Assembly (NCBI RefSeq): GCF_905163445.1
Contig: NC_053190.1
Location: 188,501-252,500, forward strand
Length of the DNA: 64,000 nt
Source: Pararge aegeria
Taxonomy: Eukaryota; Arthropoda; Insecta; Lepidoptera; Nymphalidae
Direction: 5' to 3'
Below are positions 11,586 through 25,445 of this stretch, piece after piece. How positions within the stretch are numbered: position 1 is the stretch's first letter; every line of letters begins with the position of its first letter. The translations under genes were made by a program, and so were the position numbers. The notes beneath the pieces are model-generated. The model ran no database searches and was not told the origin of the DNA. It saw only the letters and a list, made by a program, of their open reading frames with translations.

Positions 11586-14500
11586 ACCAAGCTTAAGATA
11601 ATTCTCAGCGCCTGTATATTGCCAAAAATAGCAAGGAGGCTAGAAGCATTACATTTTGCGTTTCCAACTTGAGTATATCTATGCAAATAAGAAAGCTAAC
11701 TAGATTATTTTTCCCACAATTGTTAGTCCAGACTGAAATTAATATGTATTTTAAAACTTTAATTAAATTACGGTATCGAACTTTACTACATGCAAAACGA
11801 CAGAGATAATATAAGTAATGGATGACAAATGTTGCAGCAAAAGAAAAATATTTTGAATAACCAATATCTAAGCATTTGAACGAATATTTAAATTTCTTAA
11901 AATAGTTAGAGAGCTTTATGTATGACAGAGTAGTCATCAGTGCATCAACAGCAGCATAACTAGTATTAAAATAGTAATGAGTTTTTATTAATGCATATAT
12001 TCACATTAAATCTTGAATCTAAAGTCTAAAGGAATCAAAACTAGATTTAGGTTAGGTTAGGTTAGAACATGAATACGAGGGGTGCCCGGCCGCAGGCCGG
12101 GCACTTGGGTTCAGTTCAGTCAAAAATTATATATTATTTACTATTATTTATATTTGAATGAGAATGAAAAATAGCAATTATTTTGAATAGTTTTCAGAAT
12201 GAGACAGACGGGTGTGGTAGGGTAAAATCTCCAATTTAAAGTTCCCTTATTGCGTATATGTTATGTGTGTTTGCATAGTAGTTTACTATAATGGTAAGCG
12301 GTTCGTGTAACGATCTTGCGCGTCTATATTTACAAGTGTGTGGGCAGTTCGTGTATTGATTATTCGATGACGAGACCTCGTAAGAGCCCCGTATCGTTAT
12401 TTTTCGTCACTACCTACCCGTACCTCCCCCCCGTGCAGGGAGTGGGTAATTTGCGCGCCTGCTGCCTTCCTTGGATGTGGTAGCAGTTTCTCAGGCTCCC
12501 TCACCGGAATCGAACCCTGATTCCCCGTTACCCGCGACAAACAATGGTAGTCGCAGAAACTCATTCCGATTACGAGACTACGTAAGAGTCCCGTATCGTT
12601 ATTTTTCGTCACTACCTACCCCCCAACCTCCCCCCGTGCGGGGTACAATATTGATATGATATTAAAAAAATACCATTAATAAATAACATAATAAAAGACC
12701 ACCACTTTTATAGAGACATAACGCCACATAATTATAAAAAGTATAGTGTGTGGATCTAATCAACCACCACTGGCACCAGACCCTCAATGCCCTTAAATTT
12801 TACCTCGTTAAAATATTTAAAGTGTACTCATTCCGATTGCGAGACCTCGTAAGAGTCCCGTATCGTTATTTTTCGTCACTACCTACCCGTACCTCCCCTC
12901 TGTGCGGGGTACAATATTGATATGATATTAAAATAATACCATTAATAAATAACATAATAAAAGACCACCACTTTTATAGAGACATAACGCCACTGTGTGG
13001 CGCCGCCATCAGTCTCCTTAGACTCGGTACTTTGTCGTCGCCGTCGACTTCGCACCTTCGCCCCGTATAGTAGTGGCGCGGCGCGACGGGCCTAATGTGT
13101 AAGTGAAAAAAAAAAAAAAATTAAATTAATTGTTATTTTACAATATCTTCTAATATGAATAAGAGTACTTTGTATTGGTACGTTTTGTTTTTTGTTTTTT
13201 TTTTTTTTAAACGGAACTGAACCTAAGTGACCGGCCTGCGGCCGGGCACCCGTCTTATTCATGTTCTAACCTAACCTAACCTATCCAAACCTTTTAAAAC
13301 TAGTTTGGATAACTTTAGACCTAAGCCCACCGGCAACTACGACTAACTAATCACTGATCTAGCTATCTGGCTTTCATCAGTGCATCAACAGCAGCATAAC
13401 TAGTATTAAAATAGTAATGAGTTTTTATTAATGCATATATTCACATTAAATCTTGAATCTAAAGTCTAAAGGAATCAAAACTAGATTTAGGTTAGGTTAG
13501 GTTAGAACATGAATACGAGGGGTGCCCGGCCGCAGGCCGGGCACTTGGGTTCAGTTCAGTCAAAAATTATATATTATTTACTATTATTTATATTTGAATG
13601 AGAATGAAAAATAGCAATTATTTTGAATAGTTTTCAGAATGAGACAGACGGGTGTGGTAGGGTAAAATCTCCAATTTAAAGTTCCCTTATTGCGTATATG
13701 TTATGTGTGTTTGCATAGTAGTTTACTATAATGGTAAGCGGTTCGTGTAACGATCTTGCGCGTCTATATTTACAAGTGTGTGGGCAGTTCGTGTATTGAT
13801 TATTCGATGACGAGACCTCGTAAGAGCCCCGTATCGTTATTTTTCGTCACTACCTACCCGTACCTCCCCCCCGTGCAGGGAGTGGGTAATTTGCGCGCCT
13901 GCTGCCTTCCTTGGATGTGGTAGCAGTTTCTCAGGCTCCCTCACCGGAATCGAACCCTGATTCCCCGTTACCCGCGACAAACAATGGTAGTCGCAGAAAC
14001 TCATTCCGATTACGAGACTACGTAAGAGTCCCGTATCGTTATTTTTCGTCACTACCTACCCCCCTACCTCCCCCCGTGCGGGGTACAATATTGATATGAT
14101 ATTAAAAAAATACCATTAATAAATAACATAATAAAAGACCACCACTTTTATAGAGACATAACGCCACATAATTATAAAAAGTATAGTGTGTGGATCTAAT
14201 CAACCACCACTGGCACCAGACCCTCAATGCCCTTAAATTTTACCTCGTTAAAATATTTAAAGTGTACTCATTCCGATTGCGAGACCTCGTAAGAGTCCCG
14301 TATCGTTATTTTTCGTCACTACCTACCCGTACCTCCCCTCTGTGCGGGGTACAATATTGATATGATATTAAAATAATACCATTAATAAATAACATAATAA
14401 AAGACCACCACTTTTATAGAGACATAACGCCACTGTGTGGCGCCGCCATCAGTCTCCTTAGACTCGGTACTTTGTCGTCGCCGTCGACTTCGCACCTTCG

Positions 14501-14820
14501 CCCCGTATAGTAGTGGCGCGGCGCGACGGGCCTAATGTGTAAGTGAAAAAAAAAAAAAAAAAAATTAAATTAATTGTTATTTTACAATATCTTCTAATAT
14601 GAATAAGAGTACTTTGTATTGGTACGTTTTGTTTTTTGTTTTTTTTTTTTTTTAAACGGAACTGAACCTAAGTGACCGGCCTGCGGCCGGGCACCCGTCT
14701 TATTCATGTTCTAACCTAACCTAACCTATCCAAACCTTTTAAAACTAGTTTGGATAACTTTAGACCTAAGCCCACCGGCAACTACGACTAACTAATCACT
14801 GATCTAGCTATCTGGCTTTC

Positions 14821-14851
<31 letters not shown>

Positions 14852-15253
14852 TCCTTTATTGCCATACACTATTGCTAATACAAGATTAATAACTAAAAGA
14901 ATCATCCATTAATATTAACAATATGGCAAATGGCCGCAAACTCAGCCTTATGCTGTGCATTAGCAACAATGCTCAGCGCTGATTTTCAGTCTGCACCAGT
15001 ATCCGACTGAGCAAACAACCGCGACGCCCGAGTAAATTTAAGAAAGAAATTTAAATAAAAGAGAAAAAAAAAAAAAAAAATCCAAATAAACTGTAAAAGA
15101 GAGCCAATAAAACTAAAACTAACGCAAACTTAAATTAAACAAGTTGGTAAATAAAAGTAATAAAAAAATAAAAAAAAATAAAATGAAAATAAAATGAAAT
15201 TGTAGAAAAAACAAAAAATAAATACATAACCTATACATACTTCCAAACAGTAC

Positions 15254-16663
15254 TCATTTTGCATAGACAAATCTCGCTGCTTCAATTTGTAAGTTAAGGT
15301 ATAAATTTTTTAGCTTGTGTTTAAATACTATTTCGCCAAGAATATTATCACATGTACGGAACGGAGGAGGAAGATTATTCCAGATCTTGGCCGCAGCGAA
15401 TCGAAAGCAGCCCCTGAACCCTGCCTTTTTGTGTTTAGGGGTGGCTAGTTTCCATTTATTAATAACCCGCCTTGTATCATTATTTCTTTGCCAGTGCATT
15501 TTCTCGTACAGGTACGGTGGACACTTACCATGCAGTATTCTGTATATCATCATTGTCAGGTGCAGGTTCCTACGTGATTTCATATTCAGAATTTTGTGAC
15601 TGTTAATTACGGGTGTGATATGACTTCTACGGGGCAAATCGTAACAGAACCTTGTACAAGCATTTTGCACACGTTGTATAGCATTTTCAGTTTTCCTTAA
15701 CAGTCTAGGTCCATATATTGCGTCACAGTAATTAAACGATGACAAGATAAGAGACTCCACCAGAATCTGGCGAACTTTCTCTGTCAGAAAACGTCGTACA
15801 CCGTAGAGTACCTTTAACTTATAGAACGCGTTACGTATTTTGATATTAAGGTGTTCACTAAATCTCAGGTCTTCGTCTATGTAGAGACCTAGGTTTTTTG
15901 CAACAGCGACGCGTTCTAAAACTTCACCATTCAACGAAATCAACGGGTTCCTCCCCTGTATCATTGCCCTTTGATGTTTGTTACCCAGAATCATATACTT
16001 AGTCTTTTTCGCATTAAGAACTAGCATATTGTCCTCGGACCATTTTGCAACGGACTCTAGGTCCCGCTTGACTAATTCCACCGCGTCTTTTGTGGATTTG
16101 GGATTAAAATGATAGTATAATTGTGTATCGTCTGCGTAGAGATGTGCACTGCAATATTTGATACTTTGTAGTATATCTGCGGTGTAAATTATAAATAATA
16201 AGGGACTTAGACTCGATCCCTGTGGTGTACCGCGTGGGACAGTTTTTACCTGCGATATGAGTGGTTCTATACTGTTAGCGTCAATAGCTACGAATTGTCT
16301 TCTGTTGATTAGGAATGACCTAAACCACGCACATGCCTTTGAATCCACCCCGTAATAGTGCAGTTTCGCCAACATGAGTTCCACATCAATGCAATCGAAC
16401 GCTCTAGAAAAATCCAGCAGCACGAGAATGGTACCTTCTCCTCTGTCTGATGCCGAAAGAATGTCATCTGTGACCGCTGCTAGCGCAGTTGCCGTTCCAT
16501 GAGCCTTCCTAAAGCCGGATTGTACCGCCGGGAGTAGGTTATGTGCTTCCAGAAACGTAGACAGTTGGCAACAAATCAGCTTTTCTATGATCTTAGCCAT
16601 AGCTGGAAGTATACTTATCGGTCTTAGGTCCGAGAAATTTTCAGCACTAGCGTTTTTTGGCAA
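15254..16663 (-). pseudogene. LINE copy 2, reverse transcriptase domain
   Basis: A 469-residue frame with the same RT blocks as copy 1, including the YADD catalytic motif. The one residue difference noted is Asn instead of Asp in the KIWN(D/N)LPPPF stretch. Cut off from the endonuclease by the shared frame break. Confidence 0.92.
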
Positions 16664-16691
16664 CGGTATGACCTTTGCAAGTTTCCAGGAA

Positions 16692-18089
16692 TCAGGGATT
16701 TTTTTTTCTGAGATGGATGTATTTATAATAAACGTGATTACTGGTAAGGTAAGGAAGCGATAATTTGATCATATCTATCGAAATATCATCTTGGCCCGCT
16801 GAATTGGTTGTGATACCCTTAATTGCCTTCCTAACTTCCTCTTGAGAGCAAAATTGTAAGGAAAAAACGCTATCCGAGCACCTATTTTGTACAAATGTAT
16901 TTAATGTCTCTGAAGGCACGGTAGGGCTACTAGGCAATGTTAAGAAATTATTGTTTATTCTGTTCGGATCCTTCAAGTGTTCTGGTATATTAGAGATGTT
17001 TTTGTTGCCGAACGGTGAAATTTTTTTAAAGTGATACCACATTTTACCTGAGTTTTTGGCATTATTATTTACGTAAAACGTAAAATAGGCTGACTGCTCC
17101 CTTTTGATGCTAGCATTGGTGAGATTCTTAAGATTCCGATAGTATACCCAGTTTGAATTTACGTTGTATTTATGTGCTCTTTTTAACGCTTCTTCTCTTA
17201 AGTTCATCATTAGTTTGATGTTCTCCGTTATCCAAGGGTGCGGATTCTCATTATCTTTAACGTACGTGGTTGGTGCATGTTTGTCAAACAACCCTAGTAA
17301 CGATTTGTTGAACTGTTCCACCATCTCGTTAATATTCTCCATAAACATTATATTGTCCCACGGTATAGCGTGTAGATCTTCGTAGAACATTTTTTCGTTA
17401 ATTTTATTGAAACTTCTCCTAGAAATGTAGCGTACCCGCTTTTTGGGCTTTTTAATATTAAAAACTGCTATTATCAATGCATGATCACTCAGGCTTGCAT
17501 TGTGTATTACCTTTACATGTCTACAGCGCGTGGGTGTATCTGTGATAATTAAATCTAAGAGAGTTGAGGTTGTTTCAGTAACTCTTGTTGGCTCCTGTAC
17601 AATCTGTGTGTAATTTTGCTGATTTAGGAATTCTAGAAAATCCTTCGAATTTTTACTGTCTTTTTCCAATAGATTAATGTTGAAATCAGTTAACAGACAT
17701 TGAAAGCTGTACGCAGATAAGGCACTTAGTGTCTCGCTTAACTCTTCAATGGATTTGTTTACGAACTGGTGCTCAGGTCGATAAGCGGTACCCACGGCTA
17801 GGTGCATTCCTTTTAATGTAACTTCTAGCCACATCTGTTCCAACTCTGTCTGAGGCTGTTGAATTACCCTGAATTTCAGGCCTTTTCTTATATAAAACCC
17901 AACCCCTCCTCCTCTTCTACATGAGGCTCTTGGCATATGTTTAAACCAGTATCCAGGTATGTTATACGCGTTGGAATCCTCTCCGCTCCGTAACCATGTT
18001 TCATTCAATGCTAATATATCCGGAGAATACAGTCTTATAGACTGTAAAAGTTCCATTTGACCGGTATTAAGCGATCTGACGTTTAGCAA
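16692..18089 (-). pseudogene. LINE copy 2, AP-endonuclease domain
   Basis: Same 465-residue frame as in copy 1 with the same endonuclease motifs (LNVRSL, ALNETWL, SLSDHALI), closed by the same frameshift near 16744. The only difference noted in the frame is the last-but-one residue, Asn here and Ile in copy 1. Non-functional as a full ORF2. Confidence 0.9.
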
Positions 18090-21000
18090 ACCAAGCTTAA
18101 GATAATTCTCAGCGCCTGTATATTGCCAAAAATAGCAAGGAGGCTAGAAGCATTACATTTTGCGTTTCCAACTTGAGTATATCTATGCAAATAAGAAAGC
18201 TAACTAGATTATTTTTCCCACAATTGTTAGTCCAGACTGAAATTAATATGTATTTTAAAACTTTAATTAAATTACGGTATCGAACTTTACTTCATGCAAA
18301 ACGACAGAGATAATATAAGTAATGGATGACAAATGTTGCAGCAAAAGAAAAATATTTTGAATAACCAATATCTAAGCATTTGAACGAATATTTAAATTTC
18401 TTAAAATAGTTAGAGAGCTTTATGTATGACAGAGTAGTCATCAGTGCATCAACAGCAGCATAACTAGTATTAAAATAGTAATGAGTTTTTATTAATGCAT
18501 ATATTCACATTAAATCTTGAATCTAAAGTCTAAAGGAATCAAAACTAGATTTAGGTTAGGTTAGGTTAGAACATGAATACGAGGGGTGCCCGGCCGCAGG
18601 CCGGGCACTTGGGTTCAGTTCAGTCAAAAATTATATATTATTTACTATTATTTATATTTGAATGAGAATGAAAAATAGCAATTATTTTGAATAGTTTTCA
18701 GAATGAGACAGACGGGTGTGGTAGGGTAAAATCTCCAATTTAAAGTTCCCTTATTGCGTATATGTTATGTGTGTTTGCATAGTAGTTTACTATAATGGTA
18801 AGCGGTTCGTGTAACGATCTTGCGCGTCTATATTTACAAGTGTGTGGGCAGTTCGTGTATTGATTATTCGATGACGAGACCTCGTAAGAGCCCCGTATCG
18901 TTATTTTTCGTCACTACCTACCCGTACCTCCCCCCCCGTGCAGGGAGTGGGTAATTTGCGCGCCTGCTGCCTTCCTTGGATGTGGTAGCAGTTTCTCAGG
19001 CTCCCTCACCGGAATCGAACCCTGATTCCCCGTTACCCGCGACAAACAATGGTAGTCGCAGAAACTCATTCCGATTACGAGACTACGTAAGAGTCCCGTA
19101 TCGTTATTTTTCGTCACTACCTACCCCCCAACCTCCCCCCGTGCGGGGTACAATATTGATATGATATTAAAAAAATACCATTAATAAATAACATAATAAA
19201 AGACCACCACTTTTATAGAGACATAACGCCACATAATTATAAAAAGTATAGTGTGTGGATCTAATCAACCACCACTGGCACCAGACCCTCAATGCCTTAA
19301 ATTTTACCTCGTTAAAATATTTAAAGTGTACTCATTCCGATTGCGAGACCTCGTAAGAGTCCCGTATCGTTATTTTTCGTCACTACCTACCCGTACCTCC
19401 CCTCTGTGCGGGGTACAATATTGATATGATATTAAAATAATACCATTAATAAATAACATAATAAAAGACCACCACTTTTATAGAGACATAACGCCACTGT
19501 GTGGCGCCGCCATCAGTCTCCTTAGACTCGGTACTTTGTCGTCGCCGTCGACTTCGCACCTTCGCCCCGTATAGTAGTGGCGCGGCGCGACGGGCCTAAT
19601 GTGTAAGTGAAAAAAAAAAAAAAAAATTAAATTAATTGTTATTTTACAATATCTTCTAATATGAATAAGAGTACTTTGTATTGGTACGTTTTGTTTTTTG
19701 TTTTTTTTTTTTTTAAACGGAACTGAACCTAAGTGACCGGCCTGCGGCCGGGCACCCGTCTTATTCATGTTCTAACCTAACCTAACCTATCCAAACCTTT
19801 TAAAACTAGTTTGGATAACTTTAGACCTAAGCCCACCGGCAACTACGACTAACTAATCACTGATCTAGCTATCTGGCTTTCATCAGTGCATCAACAGCAG
19901 CATAACTAGTATTAAAATAGTAATGAGTTTTTATTAATGCATATATTCACATTAAATCTTGAATCTAAAGTCTAAAGGAATCAAAACTAGATTTAGGTTA
20001 GGTTAGGTTAGAACATGAATACGAGGGGTGCCCGGCCGCAGGCCGGGCACTTGGGTTCAGTTCAGTCAAAAATTATATATTATTTACTATTATTTATATT
20101 TGAATGAGAATGAAAAATAGCAATTATTTTGAATAGTTTTCAGAATGAGACAGACGGGTGTGGTAGGGTAAAATCTCCAATTTAAAGTTCCCTTATTGCG
20201 TATATGTTATGTGTGTTTGCATAGTAGTTTACTATAATGGTAAGCGGTTCGTGTAACGATCTTGCGCGTCTATATTTACAAGTGTGTGGGCAGTTCGTGT
20301 ATTGATTATTCGATGACGAGACCTCGTAAGAGCCCCGTATCGTTATTTTTCGTCACTACCTACCCGTACCTCCCCCCCCGTGCAGGGAGTGGGTAATTTG
20401 CGCGCCTGCTGCCTTCCTTGGATGTGGTAGCAGTTTCTCAGGCTCCCTCACCGGAATCGAACCCTGATTCCCCGTTACCCGCGACAAACAATGGTAGTCG
20501 CAGAAACTCATTCCGATTACGAGACTACGTAAGAGTCCCGTATCGTTATTTTTCGTCACTACCTACCCCCCAACCTCCCCCCGTGCGGGGTACAATATTG
20601 ATATGATATTAAAAAAATACCATTAATAAATAACATAATAAAAGACCACCACTTTTATAGAGACATAACGCCACATAATTATAAAAAGTATAGTGTGTGG
20701 ATCTAATCAACCACCACTGGCACCAGACCCTCAATGCCCTTAAATTTTACCTCGTTAAAATATTTAAAGTGTACTCATTCCGATTGCGAGACCTCGTAAG
20801 AGTCCCGTATCGTTATTTTTCGTCACTACCTACCCGTACCTCCCCTCTGTGCGGGGTACAATATTGATATGATATTAAAATAATACCATTAATAAATAAC
20901 ATAATAAAAGACCACCACTTTTATAGAGACATAACGCCACTGTGTGGCGCCGCCATCAGTCTCCTTAGACTCGGTACTTTGTCGTCGCCGTCGACTTCGC

Positions 21001-24000
21001 ACCTTCGCCCCGTATAGTAGTGGCGCGGCGCGACGGGCCTAATGTGTAAGTGAAAAAAAAAAAAAAAATTAAATTAATTGTTATTTTACAATATCTTCTA
21101 ATATGAATAAGAGTACTTTGTATTGGTACGTTTTGTTTTTTGTTTTTTTTTTTTTTAAACGGAACTGAACCTAAGTGACCGGCCTGCGGCCGGGCACCCG
21201 TCTTATTCATGTTCTAACCTAACCTAACCTATCCAAACCTTTTAAAACTAGTTTGGATAACTTTAGACCTAAGCCCACCGGCAACTACGACTAACTAATC
21301 ACTGATCTAGCTATCTGGCTTTCATCAGTGCATCAACAGCAGCATAACTAGTATTAAAATAGTAATGAGTTTTTATTAATGCATATATTCACATTAAATC
21401 TTGAATCTAAAGTCTAAAGGAATCAAAACTAGATTTAGGTTAGGTTAGGTTAGAACATGAATACGAGGGGTGCCCGGCCGCAGGCCGGGCACTTGGGTTC
21501 AGTTCAGTCAAAAATTATATATTATTTACTATTATTTATATTTGAATGAGAATGAAAAATAGCAATTATTTTGAATAGTTTTCAGAATGAGACAGACGGG
21601 TGTGGTAGGGTAAAATCTCCAATTTAAAGTTCCCTTATTGCGTATATGTTATGTGTGTTTGCATAGTAGTTTACTATAATGGTAAGCGGTTCGTGTAACG
21701 ATCTTGCGCGTCTATATTTACAAGTGTGTGGGCAGTTCGTGTATTGATTATTCGATGACGAGACCTCGTAAGAGCCCCGTATCGTTATTTTTCGTCACTA
21801 CCTACCCGTACCTCCCCCCCGTGCAGGGAGTGGGTAATTTGCGCGCCTGCTGCCTTCCTTGGATGTGGTAGCAGTTTCTCAGGCTCCCTCACCGGAATCG
21901 AACCCTGATTCCCCGTTACCCGCGACAAACAATGGTAGTCGCAGAAACTCATTCCGATTACGAGACTACGTAAGAGTCCCGTATCGTTATTTTTCGTCAC
22001 TACCTACCCCCCAACCTCCCCCCGTGCGGGGTACAATATTGATATGATATTAAAAAAATACCATTAATAAATAACATAATAAAAGACCACCACTTTTATA
22101 GAGACATAACGCCACATAATTATAAAAAGTATAGTGTGTGGATCTAATCAACCACCACTGGCACCAGACCCTCAATGCCCTTAAATTTTACCTCGTTAAA
22201 ATATTTAAAGTGTACTCATTCCGATTGCGAGACCTCGTAAGAGTCCCGTATCGTTATTTTTCGTCACTACCTACCCGTACCTCCCCTCTGTGCGGGGTAC
22301 AATATTGATATGATATTAAAATAATACCATTAATAAATAACATAATAAAAGACCACCACTTTTATAGAGACATAACGCCACTGTGTGGCGCCGCCATCAG
22401 TCTCCTTAGACTCGGTACTTTGTCGTCGCCGTCGACTTCGCACCTTCGCCCCGTATAGTAGTGGCGCGGCGCGACGGGCCTAATGTGTAAGTGAAAAAAA
22501 AAAAAAAAAATTAAATTAATTGTTATTTTACAATATCTTCTAATATGAATAAGAGTACTTTGTATTGGTACGTTTTGTTTTTTGTTTTTTTTTTTTTTAA
22601 ACGGAACTGAACCTAAGTGACCGGCCTGCGGCCGGGCACCCGTCTTATTCATGTTCTAACCTAACCTAACCTATCCAAACCTTTTAAAACTAGTTTGGAT
22701 AACTTTAGACCTAAGCCCACCGGCAACTACGACTAACTAATCACTGATCTAGCTATCTGGCTTTCATCAGTGCATCAACAGCAGCATAACTAGTATTAAA
22801 ATAGTAATGAGTTTTTATTAATGCATATATTCACATTAAATCTTGAATCTAAAGTCTAAAGGAATCAAAACTAGATTTAGGTTAGGTTAGGTTAGAACAT
22901 GAATACGAGGGGTGCCCGGCCGCAGGCCGGGCACTTGGGTTCAGTTCAGTCAAAAATTATATATTATTTACTATTATTTATATTTGAATGAGAATGAAAA
23001 ATAGCAATTATTTTGAATAGTTTTCAGAATGAGACAGACGGGTGTGGTAGGGTAAAATCTCCAATTTAAAGTTCCCTTATTGCGTATATGTTATGTGTGT
23101 TTGCATAGTAGTTTACTATAATGGTAAGCGGTTCGTGTAACGATCTTGCGCGTCTATATTTACAAGTGTGTGGGCAGTTCGTGTATTGATTATTCGATGA
23201 CGAGACCTCGTAAGAGCCCCGTATCGTTATTTTTCGTCACTACCTACCCGTACCTCCCCCCCCGTGCAGGGAGTGGGTAATTTGCGCGCCTGCTGCCTTC
23301 CTTGGATGTGGTAGCAGTTTCTCAGGCTCCCTCACCGGAATCGAACCCTGATTCCCCGTTACCCGCGACAAACAATGGTAGTCGCAGAAACTCATTCCGA
23401 TTACGAGACTACGTAAGAGTCCCGTATCGTTATTTTTCGTCACTACCTACCCCCCAACCTCCCCCCGTGCGGGGTACAATATTGATATGATATTAAAAAA
23501 ATACCATTAATAAATAACATAATAAAAGACCACCACTTTTATAGAGACATAACGCCACATAATTATAAAAAGTATAGTGTGTGGATCTAATCAACCACCA
23601 CTGGCACCAGACCCTCAATGCCCTTAAATTTTACCTCGTTAAAATATTTAAAGTGTACTCATTCCGATTGCGAGACCTCGTAAGAGTCCCGTATCGTTAT
23701 TTTTCGTCACTACCTACCCGTACCTCCCCTCTGTGCGGGGTACAATATTGATATGATATTAAAATAATACCATTAATAAATAACATAATAAAAGACCACC
23801 ACTTTTATAGAGACATAACGCCACTGTGTGGCGCCGCCATCAGTCTCCTTAGACTCGGTACTTTGTCGTCGCCGTCGACTTCGCACCTTCGCCCCGTATA
23901 GTAGTGGCGCGGCGCGACGGGCCTAATGTGTAAGTGAAAAAAAAAAAAAAAAATTAAATTAATTGTTATTTTACAATATCTTCTAATATGAATAAGAGTA

Positions 24001-25149
24001 CTTTGTATTGGTACGTTTTGTTTTTTGTTTTTTTTTTTTTTAAACGGAACTGAACCTAAGTGACCGGCCTGCGGCCGGGCACCCGTCTTATTCATGTTCT
24101 AACCTAACCTAACCTATCCAAACCTTTTAAAACTAGTTTGGATAACTTTAGACCTAAGCCCACCGGCAACTACGACTAACTAATCACTGATCTAGCTATC
24201 TGGCTTTCATCAGTGCATCAACAGCAGCATAACTAGTATTAAAATAGTAATGAGTTTTTATTAATGCATATATTCACATTAAATCTTGAATCTAAAGTCT
24301 AAAGGAATCAAAACTAGATTTAGGTTAGGTTAGGTTAGAACATGAATACGAGGGGTGCCCGGCCGCAGGCCGGGCACTTGGGTTCAGTTCAGTCAAAAAT
24401 TATATATTATTTACTATTATTTATATTTGAATGAGAATGAAAAATAGCAATTATTTTGAATAGTTTTCAGAATGAGACAGACGGGTGTGGTAGGGTAAAA
24501 TCTCCAATTTAAAGTTCCCTTATTGCGTATATGTTATGTGTGTTTGCATAGTAGTTTACTATAATGGTAAGCGGTTCGTGTAACGATCTTGCGCGTCTAT
24601 ATTTACAAGTGTGTGGGCAGTTCGTGTATTGATTATTCGATGACGAGACCTCGTAAGAGCCCCGTATCGTTATTTTTCGTCACTACCTACCCGTACCTCC
24701 CCCCCCGTGCAGGGAGTGGGTAATTTGCGCGCCTGCTGCCTTCCTTGGATGTGGTAGCAGTTTCTCAGGCTCCCTCACCGGAATCGAACCCTGATTCCCC
24801 GTTACCCGCGACAAACAATGGTAGTCGCAGAAACTCATTCCGATTACGAGACTACGTAAGAGTCCCGTATCGTTATTTTTCGTCACTACCTACCCCCCAA
24901 CCTCCCCCCGTGCGGGGTACAATATTGATATGATATTAAAAAAATACCATTAATAAATAACATAATAAAAGACCACCACTTTTATAGAGACATAACGCCA
25001 CATAATTATAAAAAGTATAGTGTGTGGATCTAATCAACCACCACTGGCACCAGACCCTCAATGCCCTTAAATTTTACCTCGTTAAAATATTTAAAGTGTA
25101 CTCATTCCGATTGCGAGACCTCGTAAGAGTCCCGTATCGTTATTTTTCG

Positions 25150-25445
25150 TCACTACCTACCCGTACCTCCCCCCCCGTGCAGGGAGTGGGTAATTTGCGC
25201 GCCTGCTGCCTTCCTTGGATGTGGTAGCAGTTTCTCAGGCTCCCTCACCGGAATCGAACCCTGATTCCCTGTTACCCGCGACAAACAATGGTAGTCGCAG
25301 AAACTCATTCCGATTACGAGACCTCGTAAGAGTCCCGTATCGTTATTTTTCGTCACTACCTACCCGTACCTCCCCCCCCGTGCAGGGAGTGGGTAATTTG
25401 CGCGCCTGCTGCCTTCCTTGGATGTGGAAGCAGTTTCTCAGGCTA
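25150..25445 (-). repeat. Extra 203-bp 18S-derived sub-monomer inside monomer 13
   Basis: After 18S segment B of the monomer that starts near 24544, sequence jumps to another copy of segment A instead of the normal spacer. About 1.4 copies of the 203-bp unit follow, then the sequence breaks off at CTCAGGCT and rejoins segment A at ACGTAAGAG. This adds 592 bp, so the monomer is 2034 bp long. The copy at 25215 carries the CCCTGTTACC variant. Confidence 0.85.

Larger units (their letters stand above)
8321..11933 (-). mobile_element. Non-LTR retrotransposon (LINE) copy 1, inserted in the satellite
   Basis: A 3.6-kb element on the minus strand. Its 3' end at 8321 is an (ATT)n tail preceded by an AATAAAGG-type stretch. 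Its 5' end is at 11933. It is flanked by TCAT on both sides (8317-8320 and 11934-11937), and removing it restores the uninterrupted monomer. It contains an AP-endonuclease ORF and a reverse-transcriptase ORF but no ORF1; about 350 bp of unassigned leader lie at the 5' end, so it is probably 5'-truncated. The RT motifs and microsatellite tail fit the Jockey/CR1 group; exact clade not determined. It sits inside the MITE-like block of its monomer. Confidence 0.93.
14823..18437 (-). mobile_element. Non-LTR retrotransposon (LINE) copy 2, same site and duplication-derived
   Basis: Almost identical to the element at 8321-11933 and placed at exactly the same base of its monomer, with the same TCAT flanks (14819-14822 and 18438-18441). 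It shares the frame break before the RT. The two copies are offset by about 6.5 kb, equal to one LINE-bearing monomer plus one plain monomer. Few differences are visible: an Asp/Asn change near the RT C-terminus, an Ile/Asn change beside the A-run at 16699-16707, and minor indels in the (AAT)n and A tracts. This is segmental amplification, not a second insertion. Confidence 0.93.
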
